From Pseudomonas sivasensis (GTDB taxonomy: Bacteria > Pseudomonadota > Gammaproteobacteria > Pseudomonadales > Pseudomonadaceae): 64,000 nt of DNA. Each line of letters begins with the position of its first letter. Positions within the stretch are counted from its first letter, which is position 1. Positions 26,472 to 35,008 of this stretch are shown here, piece after piece. The stretch lies in contig NZ_JAAOWU010000003.1 of NCBI RefSeq assembly GCF_013778505.1, positions 62,001 to 126,000 on the forward strand. The letters are read 5' to 3'. The notes below the pieces were generated by a model. The model saw only the letters and a program-made list of their open reading frames with translations. It was not told the DNA's origin and did no database searches. The position numbers and the translations under genes are program-made.

Positions 26472-27014
26472 ATGGCCCAGCCGTCCACGACCTACAAATT
26501 CGAACTCAACCTCACCGACCTCGACCGTTCGGTGTACGAGAGCGTCAAACAGACCATCGCCCGCCATCCTTCGGAAACTGAAGAGCGCATGACCGTGCGC
26601 CTGCTGGCCTACGCCCTTTTTTACAATGAGCAATTGGCATTCGGTCGTGGCCTGTCAGATGTAGACGAACCAGCCCTGTGGGAAAAAAGCCTGGATGATC
26701 GGGTTTTGCACTGGATCGAAGTCGGCCAGCCCGATGCCGACCGCCTGACCTGGTGCTCGCGTCGTACTGAACGTACCAGCCTGCTGGCTTATGGCAGCCT
26801 GCGTGTATGGGAAGGCAAAGTGGTGCCGGTGGCGAATAATCTGAAAAACGTACACATCGCTGCGGTGCCCCAGGAGATTCTGGAGGTTCTGGCCAAGGAC
26901 ATGCCCCGCGTAATCAAGTGGGACGTGATGATCAGCGAAGGCACGATCTTCGTCACTGATGACCGTGGCCAGCATGAAGTGCAACTGCAATGGCTGGTCG
27001 GCGAGCGCGGTTGA
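26472..27014 (+). CDS. YaeQ family protein
   Basis: The 180-residue protein matches YaeQ over its length: STTYKFELNLTDLDRSVYESVKQTIARHPSETEERM at the start, then FGRGLSDVDEPALWEKSLDD and WIEVGQPDADRL. The structure has a nuclease-like (PD-(D/E)XK) fold with the conserved GxSxxxxPxLW, ExGxP pattern, but no activity is established. It is divergent from the CoA-transferase and precedes recJ by about 100 bases. Confidence 0.92.
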   Translation: MAQPSTTYKFELNLTDLDRSVYESVKQTIARHPSETEERMTVRLLAYALFYNEQLAFGRGLSDVDEPALWEKSLDDRVLHWIEVGQPDADRLTWCSRRTERTSLLAYGSLRVWEGKVVPVANNLKNVHIAAVPQEILEVLAKDMPRVIKWDVMISEGTIFVTDDRGQHEVQLQWLVGERG

Positions 27015-27017
27015 ATA

Positions 27018-27050
27018 CTGCGGGGAGGGCTTGCCCCTTCCACATGTGCC
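27018..27050. repeat. Degenerate single REP unit
   Basis: GGGGAGGGCTTGCCCCTTCC followed by ACATGTG resembles one arm of the local REPIN family, shortened and unpaired. It lies between yaeQ and recJ. Confidence 0.5.
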
Positions 27051-27110
27051 CCGTGTTGCCTTCAGCGTTGTCGTTTAACCGTCGTATCAAAGAGAAGCGC
27101 CCATCACCCC

Positions 27111-28820
27111 ATGCGTATTGATCCTCGTCCGTTGCCCGCTGTCCTGCCATTTCTCGGTGAACTGCCACCGCTGTTGACCCGTCTTTATGCCGCACGCGGG
27201 GTGCAGTCCGAGGCCGAGCTGGATAAAAGCCTGGCGCGCTTGATTCCCTTTCAACAGCTCAAGGGCATCGACGCCGCCGTAGACCTTTTGGTGACGGCCC
27301 TGGAGCAACGCCAACGCATCCTCATCGTTGGTGACTTCGACGCCGATGGCGCCACCGCCAGCACTGTAGGCACCCTGGGCCTGCGTTTGCTCGGTGCCGC
27401 CCATGTCGATTACCTGGTGCCCAATCGCTTCGAATACGGCTACGGCCTGACGCCGGAGATTGTTGCCGTGGCCCTGCAGCGCGAGCCGCAGTTGCTGATT
27501 ACCGTGGACAACGGCATCTCCAGCGTCGAAGGCGTGGCCGCAGCGAAGGCGGCGGGGTTGCAGGTGTTGGTCACCGACCACCACTTGCCCGGTGACGAGT
27601 TGCCGGCGGCAGACGCCATCGTCAATCCTAACCAGCCGGGCTGTGAGTTTCCGAGCAAGGCGTTGGCCGGTGTTGGCGTGATTTTCTACGTGCTGATGGC
27701 GCTGCGCGCGCGCTTGCGTGAGCTGGGCTGGTACGCGAACAAGCCGCAGCCGAATATCGGCGATCTGCTCGACTTGGTCGCCCTGGGCAGTGTCGCCGAC
27801 GTGGTGCCGTTGGACGCCAACAATCGCATCCTGGTGCACCAAGGCCTGGAGCGTATCCGCGCAGGTCGCGCACGGCCGGGGATCAAGGCGATCCTTGAAG
27901 TGGCCAAGCGCGATGCGGCGCGCATCACCTCCACCGACCTAGGCTTTATTCTCGGGCCGCGGCTCAACGCCGCCGGGCGCCTGGACGACATGAGCCTGGG
28001 TATCGAATGCCTGCTCACCACGGATTTCGCGGCGGCGCGGGAAATGGCGGCGCAACTGGACGGCATGAACCAGGACCGTAAATCCATCGAGCAAGGTATG
28101 CAGCGCGAGGCTCTGGCCCAGCTCAAGGACTTGCCGGTGGAATCAATGCCCTTTGGCCTGTGCCTGTTCGACCCTGAATGGCACCAAGGCGTGATCGGCA
28201 TTCTGGCGTCGCGCATGAAAGAGCGTTATTTCCGCCCGACCATCGCCTTCGCCGATGCGGGTGATGGCCTGCTCAAGGGCTCTGGGCGCTCTGTGCCGGG
28301 TTTTCACATCCGTGATGCGCTGGCGGTGGTTGCTAGCCAGCATCCCACTCTGATCGCCAAGTACGGCGGCCATGCTATGGCGGCGGGTCTGACATTGCCA
28401 GAGGCGAATTTCCCTCTGTTTGCCGAAGCTTTTGATGCCGAAGTGCGTCGTCAACTGCGTGAAGAAGACCTCACCGGTCGCCTGTTGTCCGACGGCACAC
28501 TGGCGGTTGAGGAGTTTCACCTGGAGCTGGCCCGCGCCCTGCGGCATGCCGGTCCTTGGGGGCAGCACTTCCCCGAGCCGCTGTTTCACGGTGTGTTTCA
28601 GTTGGTGGAGCAACGTGTGGTGGGGGAGCGGCACCTGAAAGTGGTGCTCAAGAGCGAATGCGGGTCAGTGAAGCTCGATGGCATCGCCTTTGGCGTGGAC
28701 CGTGAGGTCTGGCCGAATCCGACCGTGCGATGGGTGGAGTTGGCCTACAAGCTGGACGTGAACGAGTTTCGTGGGAATGAAACCGTGCAGTTGATGATTG
28801 CCCACATCGAACCGCGCTAG
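27111..28820 (+). CDS. recJ: Single-strand-specific 5'-3' exonuclease RecJ
   Basis: RecJ degrades single-stranded DNA from the 5' end in recombination and mismatch repair. The 569-residue protein has DHH phosphoesterase motifs GDFDADGATAS, VDNGIS, TDHHLPGDELP and the LVALGSVADVVPL region, a DHHA1 domain with SGRSVPGFHIRDAL and KYGGHAMAAGLTL, and a C-terminal OB-like domain. It is followed by a REPIN that separates it from the convergent acvB-like gene. Confidence 0.97.
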   Translation: MRIDPRPLPAVLPFLGELPPLLTRLYAARGVQSEAELDKSLARLIPFQQLKGIDAAVDLLVTALEQRQRILIVGDFDADGATASTVGTLGLRLLGAAHVDYLVPNRFEYGYGLTPEIVAVALQREPQLLITVDNGISSVEGVAAAKAAGLQVLVTDHHLPGDELPAADAIVNPNQPGCEFPSKALAGVGVIFYVLMALRARLRELGWYANKPQPNIGDLLDLVALGSVADVVPLDANNRILVHQGLERIRAGRARPGIKAILEVAKRDAARITSTDLGFILGPRLNAAGRLDDMSLGIECLLTTDFAAAREMAAQLDGMNQDRKSIEQGMQREALAQLKDLPVESMPFGLCLFDPEWHQGVIGILASRMKERYFRPTIAFADAGDGLLKGSGRSVPGFHIRDALAVVASQHPTLIAKYGGHAMAAGLTLPEANFPLFAEAFDAEVRRQLREEDLTGRLLSDGTLAVEEFHLELARALRHAGPWGQHFPEPLFHGVFQLVEQRVVGERHLKVVLKSECGSVKLDGIAFGVDREVWPNPTVRWVELAYKLDVNEFRGNETVQLMIAHIEPR

Positions 28821-28843
28821 ATTTTATTAACACCGCAAAACAA

Positions 28844-28936
28844 CTGTGGGAGGGGGCTCGCCCCCGATAGCTGAGTGTCAGTCAACAATGCTGTGACTGA
28901 CCTACCGCTATCGGGGGCAAGCACCCTCCCACATTT
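28844..28936. repeat. REPIN, outward-facing type, between convergent genes
   Basis: Starts CTGTGGGAGGGGGCTCGCCC and ends GGGGGCAAGCACCCTCCCAC, with an inner pair GTCAGT and ACTGAC. The arms can fold into one long hairpin. It lies between recJ and the convergent acvB-like gene. Confidence 0.85.
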
Positions 28937-28957
28937 TGATTTGTGTAAGGCCTGGGG

Positions 28958-30238
28958 TTATTCGCTTTTGGCCTGGTGCTTGACGATGATATCCACCAAC
29001 CGCTTGGCCAGCGCCGGGTAGTTCTCATCGAAGTGATGCCCGCCGGGCAGCTTCACAGCCTCGCCCACGGCGGTCTTGTCGGTGCAGCCACTCTCGTCGA
29101 CTTCTTCGGCGCCGTAGATGCACACCACTTTCTCAGGCGGCAGCTTGGCCATTTCCGGGCCGGTCGCGGCTTCTTTGCCGGCGTTGCCCAGCCAGCCTTC
29201 CACTTCGATCTCAAAGCTACCGGTGCGGGCGAAGGCCAGCAGGATGATCGCATCGACGCGCTGTTGCTCGTTCTCCGGCATGCGGTTATAGATCGCTGGC
29301 AACACGTCGGCGCCGAACGAATAACCGGTCAGCACAAAGCGCTTGGTGCCCCACTTTTGCCGGTAGTGCTGCATCAGCTCGGTCAGGTCTTTGGCGCTTT
29401 GTTCCGGCGTCTTGTGCTGCCAGTAGTAGCGCAGGGTATCGATGCCGACCACTGGGTAGCCGATCTTGGCCATTTCACCGGCCACGTCGCGGTCCAGGTC
29501 CCGCCAGCCGCCGTCCCCGGAGAGGAACAGGGTCACGGTGTCCTTAGCCTGGCCTGCCGGGACTTCCACCACGGGAATCGCCAGGCCACCGTTATCCGAA
29601 CCCACCAGTTGCTTGCGCAGTTCGTTGTTCAGTACTTGCGGGTAGTGAATGTCGTAGTCACTGATGCTGGTTGTGGCGCGTGGTGTATCGCGTACGAAAC
29701 TGGCGCTTTCGTCGTCAGGGTTGTCATTCCACGCCACCAGCCAGTTGCCGTGCTCTGCAGTTTTCGGCAGTGGATCTTTGCAGCCTTCCTGCGCCAGAGC
29801 GAAGCCAACAGAGATGGCATTGGCCTTGTCGTCGTTCTGAGTGGCCAGCCAGCGCCAGGCAAGCGCCGCGCCAGGGCCGATGCCGCTGACCAGCGTCGCT
29901 GGGCCCTTGAGCTGGCTCAAGGCGCTTTGCAGCGCTTGTTCCTGCAGCTTGCAGTCATCTTTTGGCAAGACCACCTGGACGATCTGCGCTTTGCCACCCT
30001 GGCTCAGGGTTAACAACTGGCTATCGGTCAGGGTTTCGTCGGCCATTACCGCCACGGCCACACGGGCTTTCGGGTTGCCGGCCGGGGTCACGCGGGTCAT
30101 TACCGAGCCATCGGCCAGGGGCAGTTGCTCCAGGGTCGGCTGCGGGGCAGGGCGTTTCAAATACCAAAAGCCGCCACCCAGAACCAGGGCCAGCAGCACT
30201 ACAAAGGCCAATACATACCGCCAGGAGCGTCGAATCAT
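28958..30238 (-). CDS. AcvB/VirJ-type periplasmic hydrolase, partner of MprF
   Basis: A 426-residue protein with one N-terminal membrane anchor (YVLAFVVLLALVLGGGFWYL) and a periplasmic alpha/beta-hydrolase part. The C-terminal VirJ domain has FLSGDGGWRDLDRDVAGEMAKIG, the Ser nucleophile in LTGYSFGADVLP and a final His in PGGHHFDENY. Its ATG overlaps the mprF stop by one base. In Agrobacterium and P. aeruginosa the corresponding protein hydrolyses the aminoacyl-phosphatidylglycerol made by MprF, which tunes membrane charge. That role is inferred here from the domain and the coupling. Confidence 0.85.
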   Translation of the reverse strand: MIRRSWRYVLAFVVLLALVLGGGFWYLKRPAPQPTLEQLPLADGSVMTRVTPAGNPKARVAVAVMADETLTDSQLLTLSQGGKAQIVQVVLPKDDCKLQEQALQSALSQLKGPATLVSGIGPGAALAWRWLATQNDDKANAISVGFALAQEGCKDPLPKTAEHGNWLVAWNDNPDDESASFVRDTPRATTSISDYDIHYPQVLNNELRKQLVGSDNGGLAIPVVEVPAGQAKDTVTLFLSGDGGWRDLDRDVAGEMAKIGYPVVGIDTLRYYWQHKTPEQSAKDLTELMQHYRQKWGTKRFVLTGYSFGADVLPAIYNRMPENEQQRVDAIILLAFARTGSFEIEVEGWLGNAGKEAATGPEMAKLPPEKVVCIYGAEEVDESGCTDKTAVGEAVKLPGGHHFDENYPALAKRLVDIIVKHQAKSE

Positions 30239-32880
30239 CAGCGTTTCACCAATCCAGTCAAGCCACCCGCGATCAGGGCGGCGGTATCGGCCAGTGCCAC
30301 CAGCGGATCAAGTCCTGCGGGCACGGCCATGTAACGGGGTTCCCAGTCTGGCTGGAACTTGTCTTTGAAGCGGCGCAAACCTTGGAAGTTATACAGTTGC
30401 TCGCCACGACGGAACACCATCGAACCCAAACGCTGGGTCAGTGGCGCGCCGCGTCGCGGTTGCAGGCCCGACAACGGCACCATGCCGAGGCTGAAACGGG
30501 CGTAGCCGTGACTCTTATAGTGTTGAATCAGACCGACCATCATGAATTCCATGGTCAACTTGGGCGCATCCGGATGGGCGCGCATCAGGTCGAGGCTGGC
30601 CAGGTCGTGATTGTAAGTCTCAAGCAAGTTGGCGAAGGCTACCGGGCGTCCTTCGAAGCGAATGATCGCAATCCGAAAATGCTTGAGGTAGTCGTCACTG
30701 AAGCGTCCCAGGGAAAACCCTTTTTCGCGCACATTCTTACCGGTAAGCCATGCGTCCGAGATGACTTTTAATTCATCCATCGGCGCCGTACCCGGTTCAT
30801 GGATCTCCAGGGACAGACCGTCTCGGGTGCCACGGTTCCAGGTGTAGCGCAGATCCTTCATCTCTTTGCCTTTGGCTTCCAGGTCAAAGCGTTTCAGGTC
30901 GACGCGCGCCTCTTCGCCCAGCTTGATCGCGGTTAGGCCGATGTCCATGTAGTAGGGCAGGTTCTCTGCCCGTACCTGATAGAACACCGGACGCGCGTGG
31001 TGGATGTCGCACAGGTCGCGGAACTGCCAAATCATCTCGGCCCTTGGCTGGGTCGGTCCAATTGGGTCGTACAAGGCCACCAGGCTGCGGCCGCGACGGG
31101 CATACATCAGGAAGGCTTCGTCGTTGGGGTGGAACAGCAGCGCCTTGTCACCGGTCAGCGCAAGGCCACCGTCGGGTTGTGACGAAGCCATCAGGATCTT
31201 CGAGGCGCGCTCCAGCTCATCCGGGGTCGGCAGGTGAATCACCGGGCGGGCGGTGCGCAGCAGCCAGGTCAGCGATACGATCACCAGCAGCACGGCGGCT
31301 CCCAGCAATGAGCGCAGGCCGCGTGGGGCGTTGGCATCGAGGGTGAACTGCCACCACAGTTGATGGCTGTACGGCACATCTTGATAGGCAAACAGCAGCA
31401 GCCAGATCGAGGCACCCAGCACGCAGACGCTGGACACCAGGTACAGCGGTGAGAACGGCAGTTCTGTCAGGCGGCTGGCGCGGTAGAACGAGCGGCGAAA
31501 GATCGCCAGCAGCACCGCCGTCATGGTCATCAGGCTGGCTTCTTCCCAGTCGAAGCCTTTGAGCAGCGAGAGCAGGGCGCCCACCAGCAGCAGCACCATG
31601 GTCAGCATCCAGGCCGCCGACAAACGTCGACGCAGGCCTTGGGCCAGCAACAGGCACAGTACGCCGATCAGGCTGGCACCAAAGTGCGAGGCATCAATCA
31701 GGCGGTGGGGAATCAGGAATCCGATGTTTTCCAGGCGTGAATCGATCTCTGGCGTGGCGCCTGAAAACAGCAGGACCACGCCGGACAAAAAAACCAGTAC
31801 GGCCAGCACTGGCGCCGCCAGACCTGAGGCCACGCGCAGGCTCTGCTGGGTCTGGAATAGTCGTTGCGCCTCGTTGATCAGCAGGAACACGCACGCGATC
31901 AGGAGCGGCAACACTACGTAGATCATCCGATACAGTAGCAGGGCAGCGGCCAGTGGTGCGGCGCCGAGCTTGTCTGCAAATGCGGCGAGCAGGATCGCTT
32001 CGAACACCCCGACTCCGCCCGGTACGTGGCTGAGCACGCCAGCGGCGAGAGCCAGCAGGTAAACCAGCAGGAATGGACCGAAGGGCGGCGCTTCTGGCAG
32101 CAATAGATAGAGGACAGTGGCGGCGGCGGCGACATCCAGGGCAGTGATGACCAATTGCAGGAGCGTCAGGCGCCGGCCGGGCAGGCGCAGGGTGCGACGG
32201 CCGACTTTGACCAGCAGGTTGTCCGGGTAAGGTTGCTCCGGCAAGCGGCGGCGGTAAATGCCGATACACAGCGCGGCCGACAACAGCAGCACGGTACCGG
32301 CAATCGCGCCGAGCAGGCCTTGCGACAGATGTAAGTAGGTCGACGCCGCAGGCAGGTTGCTCAGTGTCGCGAGTGCGGCCAGCGGGGGCAGGGCGCAGCC
32401 CAGGGCCAGGCTGGCGAACACAGTCATATGGGCGACTTCCGAGGCCCCGATGCCATGGCGTGCATATAAACGGTAGCGCACCGAGCCGCCGGAGAGCATC
32501 GACAGGCCAATCGCATTGCCAATGGCAAAGGCGGTGAAGCCGCCATGGGCCAGTGTCTTGGCGGGCAGCTTCACGCCGGCATAGCGTGCGCCGGAGAACT
32601 CATAGCCGAGAAGAATGACAAACCCTGCGACGCCCGCGGCAAATGCTCCCAGCAGTGCAGGCTTAGGCACTTCCAGGATCGAGTCGTGAAGTGCGTACAG
32701 GTCGAGTTCCAGCAGAAGGTGGCGGCAAGCGATCAAGGCGATGGCGAACAGCAACAGGGTGACCGCCAGCCCGAGGGGTTGCCGGTACTTGCTGATCAGA
32801 TCCAGCCAACGCAATCGGGTAGGCGTGATCGGTTGTTCTGCTGTGACGGTGTCTTGTGGTTCAGACGAGTTGGCGCGCAT
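30238..32880 (-). CDS. mprF: Aminoacyl-phosphatidylglycerol synthase/flippase MprF
   Basis: This 880-residue inner-membrane protein transfers an amino acid from aminoacyl-tRNA to phosphatidylglycerol and flips the lipid outward, lowering binding of cationic peptides. The N-terminal two thirds hold about 14 membrane helices (flippase, with GNAIGLSMLSGGSVRYRLY and SHVPGGVGVFEAILLA). The C-terminal DUF2156 domain from about residue 540 is the synthase (QPDGGLALTGDKALLFH, MYARRGRSLVALYDPIGP, YARFSLGMVPLSGLQPR). The amino acid, alanine or lysine, cannot be told from the sequence; P. aeruginosa makes alanyl-PG. The ATG at 32880 has GAGGTG just ahead of it. It heads an operon with the acvB-like gene. 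Confidence 0.93.
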   Translation of the reverse strand: MRANSSEPQDTVTAEQPITPTRLRWLDLISKYRQPLGLAVTLLLFAIALIACRHLLLELDLYALHDSILEVPKPALLGAFAAGVAGFVILLGYEFSGARYAGVKLPAKTLAHGGFTAFAIGNAIGLSMLSGGSVRYRLYARHGIGASEVAHMTVFASLALGCALPPLAALATLSNLPAASTYLHLSQGLLGAIAGTVLLLSAALCIGIYRRRLPEQPYPDNLLVKVGRRTLRLPGRRLTLLQLVITALDVAAAATVLYLLLPEAPPFGPFLLVYLLALAAGVLSHVPGGVGVFEAILLAAFADKLGAAPLAAALLLYRMIYVVLPLLIACVFLLINEAQRLFQTQQSLRVASGLAAPVLAVLVFLSGVVLLFSGATPEIDSRLENIGFLIPHRLIDASHFGASLIGVLCLLLAQGLRRRLSAAWMLTMVLLLVGALLSLLKGFDWEEASLMTMTAVLLAIFRRSFYRASRLTELPFSPLYLVSSVCVLGASIWLLLFAYQDVPYSHQLWWQFTLDANAPRGLRSLLGAAVLLVIVSLTWLLRTARPVIHLPTPDELERASKILMASSQPDGGLALTGDKALLFHPNDEAFLMYARRGRSLVALYDPIGPTQPRAEMIWQFRDLCDIHHARPVFYQVRAENLPYYMDIGLTAIKLGEEARVDLKRFDLEAKGKEMKDLRYTWNRGTRDGLSLEIHEPGTAPMDELKVISDAWLTGKNVREKGFSLGRFSDDYLKHFRIAIIRFEGRPVAFANLLETYNHDLASLDLMRAHPDAPKLTMEFMMVGLIQHYKSHGYARFSLGMVPLSGLQPRRGAPLTQRLGSMVFRRGEQLYNFQGLRRFKDKFQPDWEPRYMAVPAGLDPLVALADTAALIAGGLTGLVKR

Positions 32881-33108
32881 CAATCACCTCGTGGATTGTG
32901 CGCGACAGGATGGGGGTATCCAGCCAAGTTACCAATCCCTATGGACAAAATAATTACAAATATTAACGCGTATCACCGGGGGCGGCGACAGCGGCCCTTG
33001 GTCGTAGAGGAGTAAGCATAGCGTGCGATGAGATGGACTCTACAAACCGTGTACGGTTTCATGAAAGATGCCATCCCATTGTTTCAGAAGAACTTTTTCA
33101 CCGGATAC

Positions 33109-33143
33109 AAAAAAGGCCACTCTTTCGAGTAGCCTTTTTTGAT
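33109..33143 (-). terminator. Terminator of the first initiator tRNA gene
   Basis: AAAAAAGGC and GCCTTTTTT flank a stem (with CTACTCG/CGAGTAG) a few bases after the tRNA end on the minus strand. An identical copy follows the second tRNA gene. Confidence 0.85.
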
Positions 33144-33146
33144 GTT

Positions 33147-33223
<77 letters not shown>

Positions 33224-33235
33224 TCTGTGGGCGGC

Positions 33236-33263
33236 ATTCTACAGCCAAGCGGCGAGGTGTCAA
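33236..33263 (-). promoter_or_regulatory. Promoter of initiator tRNA copy 1
   Basis: On the minus strand TTGACA (33258-33263) and TAGAAT (33236-33241) are separated by 16 bases, ending 12 bases before the tRNA. Both hexamers are close to consensus. Confidence 0.85.
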
Positions 33264-33340
33264 CCGTTAATCAACCGATGGTGCAAATAAGTGTGAATTA
33301 ACCGCCCATGCAACCTAAGTTCTCGATTGAGAAGGCTTTT

Positions 33341-33370
33341 TGTGGTGAGCAGGCTTGCTCCGCGTTGGGC
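33341..33370. repeat. Single REP-like unit between the two tRNA genes
   Basis: TGTGGTGAGCAGGCTTGCTC followed by CGCGTTGGG matches a common Pseudomonas REP type and is unpaired. It sits in the 240-base spacer between the tRNA copies. Confidence 0.55.
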
Positions 33371-33424
33371 GCGAAGCGTTCGTAATGAAGTGCACGCGAT
33401 CCAGGTTTGAAAAACACACGCGCA

Positions 33425-33460
33425 CAAAAAAGGCCACTCTTTCGAGTAGCCTTTTTTGAT
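33425..33460 (-). terminator. Terminator of the second initiator tRNA gene
   Basis: Same stem and T-run as after copy 1 (AAAAAAGGC ... GCCTTTTTT), again a few bases beyond the tRNA end on the minus strand. Confidence 0.85.
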
Positions 33461-33463
33461 GTT

Positions 33464-33540
<77 letters not shown>

Positions 33541-33553
33541 TCTGTGTGTCGGC

Positions 33554-33581
33554 ATTCTACAGAGGATCACGAGTGTGTCAA
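33554..33581 (-). promoter_or_regulatory. Promoter of initiator tRNA copy 2
   Basis: TTGACA (33576-33581) and TAGAAT (33554-33559) on the minus strand, 16 bases apart, with the same placement relative to the tRNA as in copy 1. Confidence 0.85.
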
Positions 33582-33757
33582 CCTGTGAGTTGAAGAAAAG
33601 CGCTTGTGCTTCAATCGGTTAGCTCTCCAGAAAGCCTTGTAGGGGGCGCGCGAGCCAGGCGGGCCAAGGGTTTCGGCTCTATCGGGATGCTGTTTTCGAT
33701 TGAAAAAATAAATCCATTTGTGAAATTTCCTACCGCTTAGGCAGAAGATTCAAACTA

Positions 33758-33773
33758 CTGGTGCTATATACAG
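33758..33773 (+). promoter_or_regulatory. LexA (SOS) box of dinB
   Basis: CTGGTGCTATATACAG has the CTG-N10-CAG form of the LexA site with an AT-rich right half (TATATACAG). It is 46 bases ahead of the dinB start, where a repressor would cover the promoter. Confidence 0.75.
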
Positions 33774-33819
33774 GTGCGAGTGCGATACTGCCCACCCGTA
33801 GGATTTCACCCCTCTATAT

Positions 33820-34878
33820 ATGACGCAGCGCAAAATCATCCACGTCGACTGTGATTGCTTCTACGCCGCTATCGAGATGCGCGATAACCCGAGCCTGGTG
33901 CAAAAGCCTCTGGCTGTGGGTGGCTCGGCGGACCGAAGGGGCGTGATCGCTACGTGCAATTACGAAGCGCGGGCGTACGGGGTGCGCTCAGCCATGTCGT
34001 CGCGCCATGCCTTGAAGCTTTGCCCGGACCTGACCATCGTCAAGCCGCGCATGGATGCTTATAAAGAAGCGTCGAAGGAAATTCAGACGATCTTTCGCGA
34101 CTACACCGACTTGATTGAGCCATTGTCCTTGGATGAAGCCTACTTGGACGTCTCGGACAGCCCGCATTTTGGCGGCAGTGCCACGCGTATTGCCCAAGAC
34201 ATTCGTCGGCGGGTCTCCAACCAGTTGCACATCACCGTATCCGCCGGCGTGGCCCCGAATAAATTCCTGGCCAAGATCGCCAGCGACTGGAAAAAGCCCA
34301 ACGGCTTGTTTGTGATCACCCCGGACCAGGTCGAAGACTTTGTCTCGCAGTTACGCGTGAGCAAGTTGCACGGCGTCGGCAAGGTCACGGCCGACAAGCT
34401 GGCTCGTTTGGGCATTGAAGACTGCCTGCAACTGCGCGAGTGGAGCAAACTGGCGTTGGTACGGGAGTTCGGTAGTTTTGGCGAGCGACTCTGGAACCTG
34501 GCTCGTGGGATCGATGAGCGCGCGGTGCAGAACGACAACCGTCGGCAATCGATCAGTGTGGAAAATACCTACGACGTGGACCTGCCGGATCTCTCAAGCT
34601 GCCTGGAAAAACTCCCTGAACTGATGGAGACCCTGGCCGGGCGCATGGCGCGCATCGACAGCAGTTACCGTGCGGGCAAACCGTTCGTTAAGGTGAAGTT
34701 TCACGACTTTACCCAGACCACCTTGGAGCAGGCGGGGGCAGGGCGGGATCTGGAGAGTTATCAACAGCTGATGACCCAGGCGTTTAATCGTGGTGATAAA
34801 CCGGTGCGATTGTTGGGTATTGGCGTGCGGTTGCTGGACCTAAGTGGCGGCCAAGAACAGTTAGAGTTCTCTTGGTAG
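33820..34878 (+). CDS. dinB: DNA polymerase IV (Y family)
   Basis: DinB is the damage-inducible error-prone polymerase for translesion synthesis. The 352-residue protein has the N-terminal catalytic Asp in IIHVDCDCFYAAIEMRDNP and the second acidic pair in LSLDEAYLDVS. A helix-hairpin-helix (LHGVGKVTADKLARLGI) and the little-finger domain follow. A LexA box upstream supports SOS control. There is no good ribosome-binding site directly ahead of the ATG (nearest AGGA is about 16 bases away), so translation may be weak. Confidence 0.96.
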   Translation: MTQRKIIHVDCDCFYAAIEMRDNPSLVQKPLAVGGSADRRGVIATCNYEARAYGVRSAMSSRHALKLCPDLTIVKPRMDAYKEASKEIQTIFRDYTDLIEPLSLDEAYLDVSDSPHFGGSATRIAQDIRRRVSNQLHITVSAGVAPNKFLAKIASDWKKPNGLFVITPDQVEDFVSQLRVSKLHGVGKVTADKLARLGIEDCLQLREWSKLALVREFGSFGERLWNLARGIDERAVQNDNRRQSISVENTYDVDLPDLSSCLEKLPELMETLAGRMARIDSSYRAGKPFVKVKFHDFTQTTLEQAGAGRDLESYQQLMTQAFNRGDKPVRLLGIGVRLLDLSGGQEQLEFSW

Positions 34879-34891
34879 AAACCGGAAACAA

Positions 34892-34985
34892 AATGTGGGA
34901 GGGGGCTTGCTCCCGATAGCGGTGGGTCAGCTACGTATAAGCTGACTGATGCACCGCGATCGGGAGCAAGCCCCCTCCCACATTT
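34892..34985. repeat. REPIN, outward-facing type, between convergent genes
   Basis: Begins ATGTGGGAGGGGGCTTGCTC and ends GAGCAAGCCCCCTCCCACAT, with inner arms GTCAGCT and AGCTGAC. It separates dinB from the convergent lipoprotein gene. Confidence 0.88.
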
Positions 34986-35008
34986 GGACCTACAGTGTTC
35001 TCGAAGTC

